Part shown: one piece after another, positions 1-9,301 of the stretch
Numbering within the stretch: the first letter of the stretch is position 1
How the letters are laid out: each line of letters begins with the position of its first letter
Source of the DNA: CAVOGJ01 sp963700865
Lineage (GTDB): Bacteria; Planctomycetota; Planctomycetia; Pirellulales; Pirellulaceae
Assembly (NCBI GenBank): GCA_963700865.1
Contig: CAVOZC010000018.1
Coordinates: 372,001-436,000 of the forward strand
DNA: 64,000 bases
Reading direction: 5' to 3'
Program-made: the position numbers and the translations under genes
The notes under the pieces: model-generated
Seen by the model: only the letters and a program-made list of their open reading frames with translations
Databases searched by the model: none
What the model was told of the DNA's origin: nothing

Positions 1-19
1 ACTTCCCAGCGACACCCGG

Positions 20-3000
20 TTGCGAGAGCTATCCCCCCCGTCAGTCCATCCGCTGAAACGGACGAAAACGGCAACGGTCGATCGGATCAGATCCGACCGA
101 AATTCGCCCCCAGCCGCGTCCCGCGTTCCGGCCGCCAACGAGGAAACCGCCCGCGATCGATGGAATCGCCGGCTGGGAAAACCTTACATCCTGTGGCCAC
201 TTTGCGCCGCCATCCTACTCGCCGCGCTCTTCCTGGGCTGGCAGCTCAAGCGACCCGCGACCAATCCGAGAGAAATGGTCGAGCAGTCGCAAGCACTAAC
301 CGAGCCGCCGATCGCGGTGCTTCCGCAGACGAAAACCGCCCCCGACGTCGAGCCGGAAGAGCAAACACCGGAGCAGCCGGAATCGTCGTTGGAGATCATC
401 ACCGATGAGATCACGCTGCCGACTGAGCAGAGCAAGGAACTGGTTGAGGAGGGGAAGGAAGATCGCCCGACGATCGACGCGACTGAGATGCCGCTCGACA
501 CGGTGGACGAAAGTGAGAAGCTCGTGGACACGACCGACGCAGGCCGGATGCTCGTGGAAACGACCGACACGAACGCCGGAGTTACGGAGGGTGACAAGCC
601 GACTCGACTGCTAGAGATGCTCAAACCCAGGACGATTGACGAGCTGGCGGTGGGGACGAGCGAGAGTCTGGAACAGCTCGTTGCCGTCACCGCCAGCGAC
701 GGCGACGAGCTGGCGCGGGAGTTTCAGGGCAAGGCGGAGTTGGTCATTGACAGTGGGGGTTTCATCGAGGAGATCTCGGACGTTGCCTTCAGCCCCGACG
801 GCACATGGCTGGCCGCCTGCGGCGGCAAGGTCGTTCGCCTGTGGGACACGAGTACCGGCGAGTTGTTGAAGACACTCCGTGGAGATCGTTCGCGGACCTC
901 GTATGGGAATACGCATGCCGTCGCGTTCTCACCCGACGGCCAGTATCTGCTTGTCGGCGTCAGCGATTACCAGCCGCATGGTTCCATTCGCATCTATGCA
1001 ACCGACAACCTGGATGAAATCGATTCGCTATTACCCGGTCACACGTCGCCGTGTCGCAAACTCTGCTTCTCACGCGATGGGCAAACGATGACGTCGGTCG
1101 ACGCGGATGGGCACATTCGCATCTGGGATTGGGCGGCGCGGCGGACCATTCACGAGATTCCACCGGAGGATCCCAGTCGACCGATTTTTGACGTAATGTC
1201 GTTCCCCACCGACGAGCCCTACCTGTTGGCCGTCGATTTTGAGGGTCCCCACGTTTATTCGACGCCCAGCGGGCTTCGCTTGTCACCGACCGATACGATG
1301 CCCTCGCTCGTTCGTGGCTGGTTGGTCGATGTGTTCAACCAGCTGGTGAAATACCCCTTTGATGCCACTCGACAGCCAAGAGTGCTGGACTTTCGACTGG
1401 AACAATCCGTTTGGGCTGCCGCCGGCGTCGGAAAGGTCGATGGTAAGAATCGATTCTGGGTAGGATTGTGGGAAGCCCGGGAACCGCAGTCGTCCATGAT
1501 TCCAGCGCGGCAGCTGGGTGAGTATGACGGTCATCGCTGGACTATTAACTGCGTGTCGATTGGTCCGAGCAACGATCTGGCCGCCAGTGGTGACAAATTT
1601 GGCGAGGTCCACCTCTGGAATTACCGCACGGGCGAACGACTCTTCCGCTTCCGGGGCCAGGGGAAACCGATCTATGAAGTCGCCTTCGAGGATGGAACAT
1701 CCCGGCTTGCCTTGGGAACCCGTCCTCATCCGCCCCAGACGTGGAAACGGAACAACTATGGCGACGTCTCCCAGGTACTCGATCTTGAACGCCGAACGCT
1801 CCTTGACGCGACAGCGCTTGACGATCCGGTATTTATTCACGAGCAATCTACGCTGAATGGCGGCTCGGTTTCGGTATCGCGAGCCGTCGAGAGTCCGAAT
1901 TACGAGGTAACGATGGAGGCGGACGGCCGCACGACTCGGTATCAGATCAGCAGTGGTCGCAACCCCACCGTGTTCACGCTTTTGGAGCGTCCAACGCTTG
2001 ATGTATCAAGGCCGGTGGTATTCGGAGACAGCGAGGGACTGCTTGCCCTCTGGGACTCGGCAGGGGACGAACTGAAGCGAGCCTTTATTGGTCACCAGTC
2101 GCTGGTTTCCGCCGTCAGCCCCTCGGCAAACGGCAAACTGATGGCCAGCGGATCGACCGACCGGACCATTCGCTTGTGGAGCCTGACCGATTACCGACCC
2201 ACGGGCATTTTTGATTTCAAGTTCGAGAATGCCAGCGTCGTCACCGTGATTCCTGGCACCTCGTCCGCAAGAGCAGGCGTGCAGACAGGAGACCAGATTC
2301 AGTCCATCGACGGCAAGTCGCTCACGGAAATGTTCGACCTCATGCTGCTGGGCGAATTTGAGTATCGTCCTGGACAAACCGTTCCGGTGACGATGAAACG
2401 TGGCGACCAGACGTATGAGTACAAGATGGAACTGGTGGCCGGTTATGATTTTTCCGAGCCGCTGTTGAACTGCTATCTGGGCGACAACGGCCAATGGATC
2501 ATCTGGAGCCCCCAAGGGTATTACGACGCTTCACCTGGTGCTGACGCATTAGTGGGCTGGCATGTCAACCGCGGTCCAGACAGGAGCGCCCGATATTACC
2601 AGGTGCAGCAGTTTCGCGAGCAACTCTATCGACCCGATATTATCGATGGCATTTTTGCCACAGGCTCCTTGGCCGAGGCCCTGGAGCGGGCAAATACCGA
2701 TCGCAAGGGCAGCCACGAACTGGTCGATTTCCGCAAGCCCGAAGAACTGGCTCGCAACCATCCTCCAAAAGTAACCATCGAACTACCTGAGCATGGCGGC
2801 TCGGTTTCCACAGCCACCGCCGTGATCCGTTGTCAGATCGAAAGTCTCAACGGACTGCCGATTGAAGAGGCCACGTTGATGCACAATGGTTCCGTCGCCA
2901 AAGTCTTTTCACCGGCCACTTCGCAACAACTGGCCATGACGATTGAGCACACGATCCATCTCACTCCCGGGACCAACGAGATTTCGGCCATTGCCGCCAA

Positions 3001-3832
3001 TGCTCGGTCCACCTCGCAGCCGGCCAGTGTGATCGTCAATTGTCGAGCGGAGGCCGCCGCGCCCCGTCCAGATGCCTATGTGCTGGCGATTGGTATTTCC
3101 CAATACGAACGTGACGACAGCCATACCCATGCGCTCGCCGGGGCCGCGGATGATGCGCGGGCGTTTGTCGAGGCGGCGGAAAGCCATGAAAACGGGAAAC
3201 TGTATCAACGCGTGCACATGAAGCTGTTGCAGGACGACCAGGCGACCCGCCCTAATATCCTCGACGGCTTTGAATGGCTGGTCAAAAACGTCCGGTCCGG
3301 CGATACGGTGATGGTTTTCATCGCCACGACGGGACTCGTCGATTCCCGCGACAACTTCTACCTGGGGACGTATGACATGGTCGCCGAGCGACCGCGGGCC
3401 ACCGCATTCGCCTGGCGGACACTGGTCGACGCGTTGCGTCTCGATCTGCCGGATTGCAAGCGTCTGCTCTTTCTCGACATCCAATCGATTGCCACGGCGC
3501 GGAAACCAGGCATGCGAAATCCGTTGTTGGACCTGGCAGCCCCCGACTTGGGGGCGGTATTTCTCGCCTCGAATACCTTGCAGGAGTCGGTGATCCCCTC
3601 AACCGAGCATCGTCATGGCGTCTTTACCCAGGCTATGTTGCACACGATTCAAGACCACACCTTTGACACCTCACCCAAGGAAGGAGACGGGCTGTTCGAC
3701 CCCTCCGAGATTGCCTCCGGAGTCGCCCACCGAGTTCGCCTGGCCACCCATGACGGTCAGCACCCCGTGTTCTACGCACCGGAACGGATCCGGCGGACCA
3801 ACGTGCTGGAACTCTTACAGCAGGCGCCATGA
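20..3832 (+). CDS. membrane-anchored WD40-PDZ-caspase-fold protein, probable pseudopeptidase
   Basis: The frame is open to the left edge of the window, so the TTG start at 20 may be internal and the protein may be 5' truncated. Residues 56-75 form one membrane segment, followed by an acidic Glu/Thr/Asp-rich linker to about 230. WD40-type repeats start near residue 254 (AFSPDGTWLA...VRLWD) and end with a clear repeat ASGSTDRTIRLWSL. A PDZ domain covers about 733-815 (VIPGTSSARAGVQTGDQI). A caspase-like (peptidase C14) fold starts near 1019 (YVLAIGISQYE, then ADDARAF). At the two catalytic sites the usual A/S-G-H-G reads A-T-T-G (His position is T1104) and the usual D-A-C-H-S-G reads D-I-Q-S-I-A (Cys position is Q1155). 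Both catalytic residues therefore appear lost and a scaffold or signalling role is inferred. The domain order is certain; the function is not. Confidence 0.85.
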   Translation: MRELSPPSVHPLKRTKTATVDRIRSDRNSPPAASRVPAANEETARDRWNRRLGKPYILWPLCAAILLAALFLGWQLKRPATNPREMVEQSQALTEPPIAVLPQTKTAPDVEPEEQTPEQPESSLEIITDEITLPTEQSKELVEEGKEDRPTIDATEMPLDTVDESEKLVDTTDAGRMLVETTDTNAGVTEGDKPTRLLEMLKPRTIDELAVGTSESLEQLVAVTASDGDELAREFQGKAELVIDSGGFIEEISDVAFSPDGTWLAACGGKVVRLWDTSTGELLKTLRGDRSRTSYGNTHAVAFSPDGQYLLVGVSDYQPHGSIRIYATDNLDEIDSLLPGHTSPCRKLCFSRDGQTMTSVDADGHIRIWDWAARRTIHEIPPEDPSRPIFDVMSFPTDEPYLLAVDFEGPHVYSTPSGLRLSPTDTMPSLVRGWLVDVFNQLVKYPFDATRQPRVLDFRLEQSVWAAAGVGKVDGKNRFWVGLWEAREPQSSMIPARQLGEYDGHRWTINCVSIGPSNDLAASGDKFGEVHLWNYRTGERLFRFRGQGKPIYEVAFEDGTSRLALGTRPHPPQTWKRNNYGDVSQVLDLERRTLLDATALDDPVFIHEQSTLNGGSVSVSRAVESPNYEVTMEADGRTTRYQISSGRNPTVFTLLERPTLDVSRPVVFGDSEGLLALWDSAGDELKRAFIGHQSLVSAVSPSANGKLMASGSTDRTIRLWSLTDYRPTGIFDFKFENASVVTVIPGTSSARAGVQTGDQIQSIDGKSLTEMFDLMLLGEFEYRPGQTVPVTMKRGDQTYEYKMELVAGYDFSEPLLNCYLGDNGQWIIWSPQGYYDASPGADALVGWHVNRGPDRSARYYQVQQFREQLYRPDIIDGIFATGSLAEALERANTDRKGSHELVDFRKPEELARNHPPKVTIELPEHGGSVSTATAVIRCQIESLNGLPIEEATLMHNGSVAKVFSPATSQQLAMTIEHTIHLTPGTNEISAIAANARSTSQPASVIVNCRAEAAAPRPDAYVLAIGISQYERDDSHTHALAGAADDARAFVEAAESHENGKLYQRVHMKLLQDDQATRPNILDGFEWLVKNVRSGDTVMVFIATTGLVDSRDNFYLGTYDMVAERPRATAFAWRTLVDALRLDLPDCKRLLFLDIQSIATARKPGMRNPLLDLAAPDLGAVFLASNTLQESVIPSTEHRHGVFTQAMLHTIQDHTFDTSPKEGDGLFDPSEIASGVAHRVRLATHDGQHPVFYAPERIRRTNVLELLQQAP

Positions 3833-3938
3833 TGCCCTCAGACCAGACAGCCCGCAGTGAAAAAACGTCGGCTGCCCGGCAGCAACGAAGCCTGATCGTG
3901 ATCCAATTACCTGCCACTTTCTTTGCAAGGAATATTTT

Positions 3939-4631
3939 ATGAATCGCCCATGGATCCTCTCGTGTCTCTCGGCAGCCGCTTTGCTGATCAGCAACACGCC
4001 GGTAGCCTGCGGACAGGGTATCTTCCAGGAATTCGGACGGCAGATCGAGCGATCTGTGGAGAAATCGGTCGACCGATTTATCCAGCCAAACCAGCAACCG
4101 GCGAAAGGCAAGCAAAACCCTTCTAAGGCCGCACCCAGTAGCATTCCCAGCGAGAGTGGAAGCTTCAATCTTCCCAATGAAAGTGCAAACAACAATCTCC
4201 CCGGCGGCCGATTTGGCAACGGCAACGCATATATCATTCAACCAGAATACTCCCAACCAGTTCGCCCAGCACGCACGTATCCTGGCACGCAGAATCCCCC
4301 GGTCTACGTCGAAAGGACGTATCGCTCGTCAGGCTCAAACCAGGCAACTGGGATCCCTGGGCCGCCGATCGACGCCGAAAACAACCCTTACATCTCCATT
4401 CGCTGCTCCAAGTCCAGCATTGGCAGTTGCCGCTATACGTTGAGGTCATCGTTGGGAGAATACGCCTTCACCATCTCCGGCGGCCAAGAACAGCGCTTTC
4501 GCGAGACGACCGACTGGGTGATTCGCTACGACGAGGCCGGCATTTCGCGATCCTACCGAGTCCGTGCCGGACTGAACTATCGCTTTAAACAGGATGAACA
4601 GGACACCTGGCGACTGTACGTACTCCCGTAG
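3939..4631 (+). CDS. secreted protein of unknown function
   Basis: The 230-residue product begins with a typical signal peptide (positive start, hydrophobic stretch LSCLSAAALLI, cleavage probable near residue 25 after VACG). The middle is Pro/Asn/Gln-rich and low in predicted structure. A compact C-terminal domain of about 80 residues contains two cysteines (SIRCSK, GSCRYTL) and several beta-like segments, and ends at the stop codon with RLYVLP. The ATG at 3939 is preceded by AAGGA at a suitable distance. I do not recognise the family. It stands between the WD40-caspase gene and a hairpin, and faces the convergent sigma factor gene. Confidence 0.7.
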   Translation: MNRPWILSCLSAAALLISNTPVACGQGIFQEFGRQIERSVEKSVDRFIQPNQQPAKGKQNPSKAAPSSIPSESGSFNLPNESANNNLPGGRFGNGNAYIIQPEYSQPVRPARTYPGTQNPPVYVERTYRSSGSNQATGIPGPPIDAENNPYISIRCSKSSIGSCRYTLRSSLGEYAFTISGGQEQRFRETTDWVIRYDEAGISRSYRVRAGLNYRFKQDEQDTWRLYVLP

Positions 4632-4640
4632 CACATGGTT

Positions 4641-4660
4641 CCGGCCCCGTCAGGGGCCGG
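4641..4660. terminator. hairpin between convergent genes
   Basis: A perfect 8-bp GC stem (CCGGCCCC / GGGGCCGG) with a 4-base loop lies 10 bp past the stop of the secreted protein and 8 bp past the end of the convergent sigma factor gene. It has no U-tract on either side, so it is only a terminator-like hairpin that could serve both strands. Confidence 0.5.
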
Positions 4661-4667
4661 GTGTGCG

Positions 4668-5414
4668 TCAGGAGCCGCGTTTCGCGTCGGCCTGTTTCAG
4701 TTGTTCGAGTGCCGCGTGGCAGAACTCAAGCAAATGCAGATCCGCCAGTTCCTCTTCGATATCGGCGTAGGCCTTGGAGCTGACCGACTCGGCAACCGCC
4801 TCAATCAGCAGCGCGGAGAATTTTTCCCGAGCCCGATGCAGGAGGACGCGGACATTGGCGGTTGAAATTTCCTTTCCGATTTCGTTCGACAGCGTTTCCG
4901 CCAGCTGAGCCGATCGCCATTCTGGATGATTGACACGCAGCTGCAAGATCGTGAACCAGACTTTCCCGGACTCCTGTTCGGCCCGCAGCAACCCGTCCCA
5001 GGTTCGTTTGAGCAATTCGTCACGCCACACTTCGGCAAACGGGTCTTCATCCGCATCGTCCAAGTCGGCAGAAGGGGGCACTGCCAGCGGCTCATCAAGT
5101 TGCACCAACTTGTTCCGTTGTTTGGCTCGATAATAATCCGCCACCATGCGGAACAGCACGCTGCGGATAAACGTGCGGAAGCGTCCTTTTTCCGGGGCAA
5201 CTTGCTGAAAATCGCCACGGACGAACTTGAGCGCGAAATCCTGATAGATGTCATCGGCGGTCGCCGGATCCTTGAGTTTATGGCAGAGGTAGCGGCGTAT
5301 CGCCGGGCCATATCGCTTCAGTAATTCCTGCTGGGCATCCGCCGCCTCGTCCGTCTCGTGGGCTCGTCGCACCACGGACCACAGCGTTTCAATCTGGCTG
5401 AGTCGATCACTCAC
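4668..5414 (-). CDS. ECF-type RNA polymerase sigma factor
   Basis: The product carries a sigma-70 region 2 (RRYLCHKLKDPATADDIYQD, then GRFRTFIRSVLFRMVADYYR) and a region 4 ending in an HTH (LSNEIGKEISTANVRVLLHRAREKF, seen in pieces). It probably directs transcription of a small regulon from a specialised promoter. A GTG start at 5414 (VSDRLSQIETLW) is chosen because the longer upstream frame is Arg/Pro-rich and non-conserved in character; an ATG at 5480 is an alternative. The C-terminus has about 45 residues beyond region 4. The gene is divergent from the Ser/Thr kinase gene starting at 5633. This pairing is common in planctomycetes and suggests that the kinase controls the sigma factor's activity, an inference from context. 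Confidence 0.85.
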   Translation of the reverse strand: MSDRLSQIETLWSVVRRAHETDEAADAQQELLKRYGPAIRRYLCHKLKDPATADDIYQDFALKFVRGDFQQVAPEKGRFRTFIRSVLFRMVADYYRAKQRNKLVQLDEPLAVPPSADLDDADEDPFAEVWRDELLKRTWDGLLRAEQESGKVWFTILQLRVNHPEWRSAQLAETLSNEIGKEISTANVRVLLHRAREKFSALLIEAVAESVSSKAYADIEEELADLHLLEFCHAALEQLKQADAKRGS

Positions 5415-5632
5415 GTTGGTTGCCACTTTTCCTGGAGCCACGGGGCCAGCGAAGAACGGGTGACTTCGAGCCCGAATCATCCTACCATGCCCTTCAGCAA
5501 CTATAATTGCCGCCGGGACAAGCGAAAGGGCTGGCCCGCACGCTCCCAGCCGTGATCTGGCTGCGCGTGGCCCCAAGTGACGTGTTTCGCCGAATACCAG
5601 TTTCCTGATCATGCGTCAGCGATAAGACCGAG

Positions 5633-8497
5633 ATGCACGCCATGAGCGATGCCCAACCAACCGACGATTTCCTGCCGCCGGAACAACTGCGGCAGCTGCA
5701 AAAGGCATTGGATTCGGACCCCAAGATTGTAGGTAACTACCACATCGAAGCCAAATTGGGGGAAGGTGGCTTCGGCACCGTCTATCGCGCCAGCCAGCAG
5801 CAGCCCGTTCAACGAACCGTGGCCATCAAGCTGCTCAAACGGGGGATGGATTCTCACGCGGTACTGCAGCGGTTTGAATTGGAACGGCAGGCGCTGGCCA
5901 AAATGAACCATCCGGGCATCGCGCAGGTGTTTGATGCCGGTATTAGCGAAGACGGGCAACAATACATCGTCATGGAGTTTGTGGACGGCACGACGATTGT
6001 CGAGTGGGCGGATACCGAGCGTTTGGACGTGACCGCGCGCCTGCGGCTGTTTAAGCAGGTTTGTGAGGCCGTGACCCACGCGCATCAAAAGGGCATCATC
6101 CATCGCGACCTGAAGCCCTCGAACGTGCTGGTCACACGAGTGGATACGCGCGCCCAAGTCAAGATTATCGATTTTGGCATCGCCAAGGCAATTCGTGGCG
6201 ATCAGGTTGACGAAACACGAATTACGCAGGAAGCGATGTGGATCGGGACGCCGGAATATATGAGTCCCGAGCAGGCGGGCGCTGAGAACGAGGCGATCGA
6301 TACTCGTACTGACGTCTACGCGTTGGGCGTGATGCTCTACGAGGTGCTTACGGGCCAACTGCCATTTACAACAGAGGAATTGCGACGCGTCGCTCGTGAT
6401 GAAGTCTTCCGGGTGATCCGGGAACAGGATCCACCGCGGCCGAGTACTCGCTTGAGCGGCGTTGATCGAGTGAGCGCGAATGCGATCGCCGACCAGCGCG
6501 GACTAGCCGCGGATGAACTTATCCGCACGCTAAGGAGTGAATTAGAGTGGATTCCGCTGAAGGCGATGCGCAAGGAACCGTCTCACCGCTATCAATCCGC
6601 CGATCAGTTCGCCGAAGACATCGCCAACTATCTCACGGGGCAACCGTTACTGGCCGCGCCAGAATCGAAAGCATATCGCCTGCGCAAGTTTCTCCGCCGT
6701 TATCGCTGGCAAGTCGCGGCCAGTATCGCGCTCGCAAGTTCGCTCGTGGCCGGGACGATCGGCACGTCGCTGATGGCCGCTCGGGCCCGCCAACAGCAGG
6801 TACTCGCTGAAGAACGGTTTGGCGACGTCCGCCAGCTGGCCAATACTTTCATGTTCGAGCTTTATCCCAAGATTCGCAATCTGCCCGGCTCGACCCCGGC
6901 TATTCAAGACCTTGTGCAAACATCTCTGACGTACCTCAATAAATTAGAGGGCTCGATCGAGCTGGACGATCATGATGACCTCTGGCTGGATATTGCCTCG
7001 GCCTACAACCGGCTCGGCGCGATCCAGGGAAAACCCGGGGACGGGAACCTGGGCGACACGACGGGCGCCTTCGACAGCTACAAGAAGGCGCTCGACATCG
7101 CCGAACGGTGGCTGGCCGAGGAGCCCGACAGTCGCCCAGCGATCAAGGTGAAACTGGCCGCCTGGGGTGGTCTGTCAGCGATCGAGTCTCGCGGCGGTCA
7201 CGTCGAGGAAGGCATCGAGCTGGCGGAACAAGCGGCGGAGCTGGCAGCACGGCTGTTTGCCACCGCCGGCGATCGGGATGCCTTGAGAGAGGTCTTCGTG
7301 ACGCAATACGAATTGGGGAATAGCTGGTTTCAAAGGGGCAATCTCGCGAAGTCCCAGGCGGCTTTTCAGGCAGCCGTCGACTGCCTGCAGGCCTCCAAGT
7401 TTATCGACGGCGATGATCAGCTACAGACGGACCTCGCCGCCGGGCTGAGCCGGCTGGGCCAGTTACAGGGTACCATGGGTGACTGGGAGCAGGCAGAGCG
7501 ATCTCATCGGCTGGCGGTTTCCACGCTCCGCGCCGCTCGCCAGAAATCGCCGGATGATACGAACCTCCTGCGTGCCGCGGCCTTCGCCCACGATCAACTC
7601 GCTCGTTACTTTATGCAAAAAAGTCGCGTCGATGAGGCGCTCCCTCATTTCCAGGACAATGTTCGACTTTTTGCGCAGCTGCGCGACATCGATCCCGCCA
7701 ACGCCCAATTTCGTAGTGACCTGAGTGTGGCTCGCCAGAGGTTGGCCGATGCCTTCGTGGCCGAGCGTCGCTTTGATCAGGCACTGCAGATTCTCAAGAT
7801 CGCGATAGACGAACACGATCAGTTGCTGAAGATTTCGCCGACGTTCGCGAATCGACGGATGCGAATGATCTTCCTGGGCCGACTGGCGCACACCCATCAT
7901 GAAGCAGGAAATCTGGCAGAAGCCGCGATGTTCCACCGCCAGGGCATTGCGGCAGCCCAGAAATTGCTGGACGAAGAGCCGGACAATCTGCAAACGCTGC
8001 AGGACCTGGCCTTCACATGGGACAAATTGTCCGTCACGCTCGTCGACTTGGTTCAGCTGGAAGAAGCGCTCCAGGCCCTCAAGACCGCTCTGCCGCTACG
8101 TCAGCAGCTTCTGACCGCGGCTCCCGATCGGGATCGCGGAACCGAACGCGTGGCCGATAATCATGTCTCGATTGCCGGGGTCCTTTTGAAATTGGAGCGC
8201 TCCGAAGAGGCGCTGGCACAATTCCGAACCGCCCTCTCCCTAAGACGTCAATTGGTCGAAGGCGATCCGGAGGACAGCGACTTCCTGGCTGGATTGGCGA
8301 TCACCCTGAAACGGTTTGGCGACGCGCTGGCTGGACAGGACGATGCCAACTTCGCGGAGGAAGCCCAGAACGCGTACGACGAGGCCACGCGGATCCTGGA
8401 GGGGTTACGGAAAATCAATCAGTTGCAGCCCGCTGAAGTCGAACTGCTCGACCAGCTGAAGGCCCGGGGTCCCACGGGAGGAGAGATGAACGAATGA
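5633..8497 (+). CDS. Ser/Thr protein kinase with TPR-rich C-terminus
   Basis: A Hanks-type kinase domain occupies about residues 30-330. The glycine loop is GEGGFGTVY, the lysine AIKLLKRG, the catalytic loop HRDLKPSNV, the metal site DFGIAKA and the activation segment end GTPEYMSPEQ, so all key residues are present. A single membrane segment follows near 362-385 (ASIALASSLVAGTIGTSL), and the remaining 560 residues are helical, with TPR-like repeats (for example AFDSYKKALDIAERWLAEEPD). The kinase faces the cytoplasm and the TPR part is presumably outside. ATG at 5633 is used; ATG at 5642 is equally possible. It is transcribed divergently from the ECF sigma gene, a likely functional partner. 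Confidence 0.92.
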   Translation: MHAMSDAQPTDDFLPPEQLRQLQKALDSDPKIVGNYHIEAKLGEGGFGTVYRASQQQPVQRTVAIKLLKRGMDSHAVLQRFELERQALAKMNHPGIAQVFDAGISEDGQQYIVMEFVDGTTIVEWADTERLDVTARLRLFKQVCEAVTHAHQKGIIHRDLKPSNVLVTRVDTRAQVKIIDFGIAKAIRGDQVDETRITQEAMWIGTPEYMSPEQAGAENEAIDTRTDVYALGVMLYEVLTGQLPFTTEELRRVARDEVFRVIREQDPPRPSTRLSGVDRVSANAIADQRGLAADELIRTLRSELEWIPLKAMRKEPSHRYQSADQFAEDIANYLTGQPLLAAPESKAYRLRKFLRRYRWQVAASIALASSLVAGTIGTSLMAARARQQQVLAEERFGDVRQLANTFMFELYPKIRNLPGSTPAIQDLVQTSLTYLNKLEGSIELDDHDDLWLDIASAYNRLGAIQGKPGDGNLGDTTGAFDSYKKALDIAERWLAEEPDSRPAIKVKLAAWGGLSAIESRGGHVEEGIELAEQAAELAARLFATAGDRDALREVFVTQYELGNSWFQRGNLAKSQAAFQAAVDCLQASKFIDGDDQLQTDLAAGLSRLGQLQGTMGDWEQAERSHRLAVSTLRAARQKSPDDTNLLRAAAFAHDQLARYFMQKSRVDEALPHFQDNVRLFAQLRDIDPANAQFRSDLSVARQRLADAFVAERRFDQALQILKIAIDEHDQLLKISPTFANRRMRMIFLGRLAHTHHEAGNLAEAAMFHRQGIAAAQKLLDEEPDNLQTLQDLAFTWDKLSVTLVDLVQLEEALQALKTALPLRQQLLTAAPDRDRGTERVADNHVSIAGVLLKLERSEEALAQFRTALSLRRQLVEGDPEDSDFLAGLAITLKRFGDALAGQDDANFAEEAQNAYDEATRILEGLRKINQLQPAEVELLDQLKARGPTGGEMNE

Positions 8498-8545
8498 TGC
8501 TCGCCGGTGCGCCTCCTGCGGCCCATGAACAGGCTGCTGGCCACT

Positions 8546-8971
8546 TCAGCTGGCACTCACGTCGAGCAGCTTGCGAAACGACGACTCGGCCAACAGTACC
8601 GAATCGGGTAGCCACTGAAACAAGAGCGGCTGCCTGGGCCACCCCAGGGCCGACAAGATGGGCACCAATTCTTCCCAACGACAGGTGCCCCGCAGCTCGA
8701 CGTACATCACTTGTCGTCCATCATCCGTGATCTGCGCGTTAAGCTTCCGCGCCGGATCCTCGCGAGAGACCCAGACAAGTGCCCCGTCGGGCTCGAGAAA
8801 TAACCGAGGCAGGCGGCTGAGCGATTCCGCCAACGCCTCGTAAGACAAACCGAAACCAACCGTTCCATCGGCATGTCTACCGACAAGAGCGTCCACTTCC
8901 CGGCCGGCGAGGGTAACGGACTTCACGGTCAGCCCCTCCACCAGGGGACGCACAATCGCCTGAAACATCAC
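8546..8971 (-). CDS. conserved hypothetical protein
   Basis: This 141-residue soluble protein has no signal peptide or membrane segment. It has alternating beta-like segments (EGLTVKSVTLAGREVDALVG, QVMYVELRG) and a C-terminal helical part. I do not recognise a domain. Its ATG overlaps the stop codon of the upstream cutA gene by four bases (ATGA), so the two are translationally coupled and probably act in the same condition. Coding is supported by the overlap and the absence of a competing frame with better features. Confidence 0.6.
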   Translation of the reverse strand: MMFQAIVRPLVEGLTVKSVTLAGREVDALVGRHADGTVGFGLSYEALAESLSRLPRLFLEPDGALVWVSREDPARKLNAQITDDGRQVMYVELRGTCRWEELVPILSALGWPRQPLLFQWLPDSVLLAESSFRKLLDVSAS

Positions 8972-9297
8972 GCCTCACCCCCGGCTTCCTTCGCCAGCCA
9001 ACCCAGGTACTCCGGTGAACCACCCACGATGGGCAACGTGATGATCTCCGGCAAATCGTACGGATGCAGCTCCTGTATGGTACGTACCAACTGCGACTCG
9101 ACCGAACGCAACGTCTTGATCGTGCAACGCCACTCCGTGGCGGTCTCGATGCGGCCCTGCCAGCGATAGACGCTCGTGAGGGGGCCTTCAATTTGCACGC
9201 AAGCCGCCAACCGATCGGCCACGAGTCGCTCAGCGATCCGTACCAGGACATCAAACTCGTTGGCCGTGGTCACGACTTGTATCGTTTCGCTGCTCAC
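8968..9297 (-). CDS. cutA: CutA-family divalent cation tolerance protein
   Basis: The 109-residue product has the CutA1 signature order: N-terminal VVTTANEFDVLVRIAERLVADRLAACVQI, then SVYRWQGRIETATEW, KTLRSVESQL and the C-terminal LHPYDLPEIITLPIVGG. This is the ferredoxin-like trimeric fold, with the conserved ACVQI strand, the W-x-G-x-I loop and the YDLPEI motif. The family is linked to divalent metal tolerance, although its molecular role is debated. It overlaps the hypothetical gene downstream by four bases and starts 5 bp past the end of the hydrolase gene, so the three probably form one transcript. Confidence 0.92.
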   Translation of the reverse strand: MSSETIQVVTTANEFDVLVRIAERLVADRLAACVQIEGPLTSVYRWQGRIETATEWRCTIKTLRSVESQLVRTIQELHPYDLPEIITLPIVGGSPEYLGWLAKEAGGEA

Positions 9298-9301
9298 GCG
9301 A

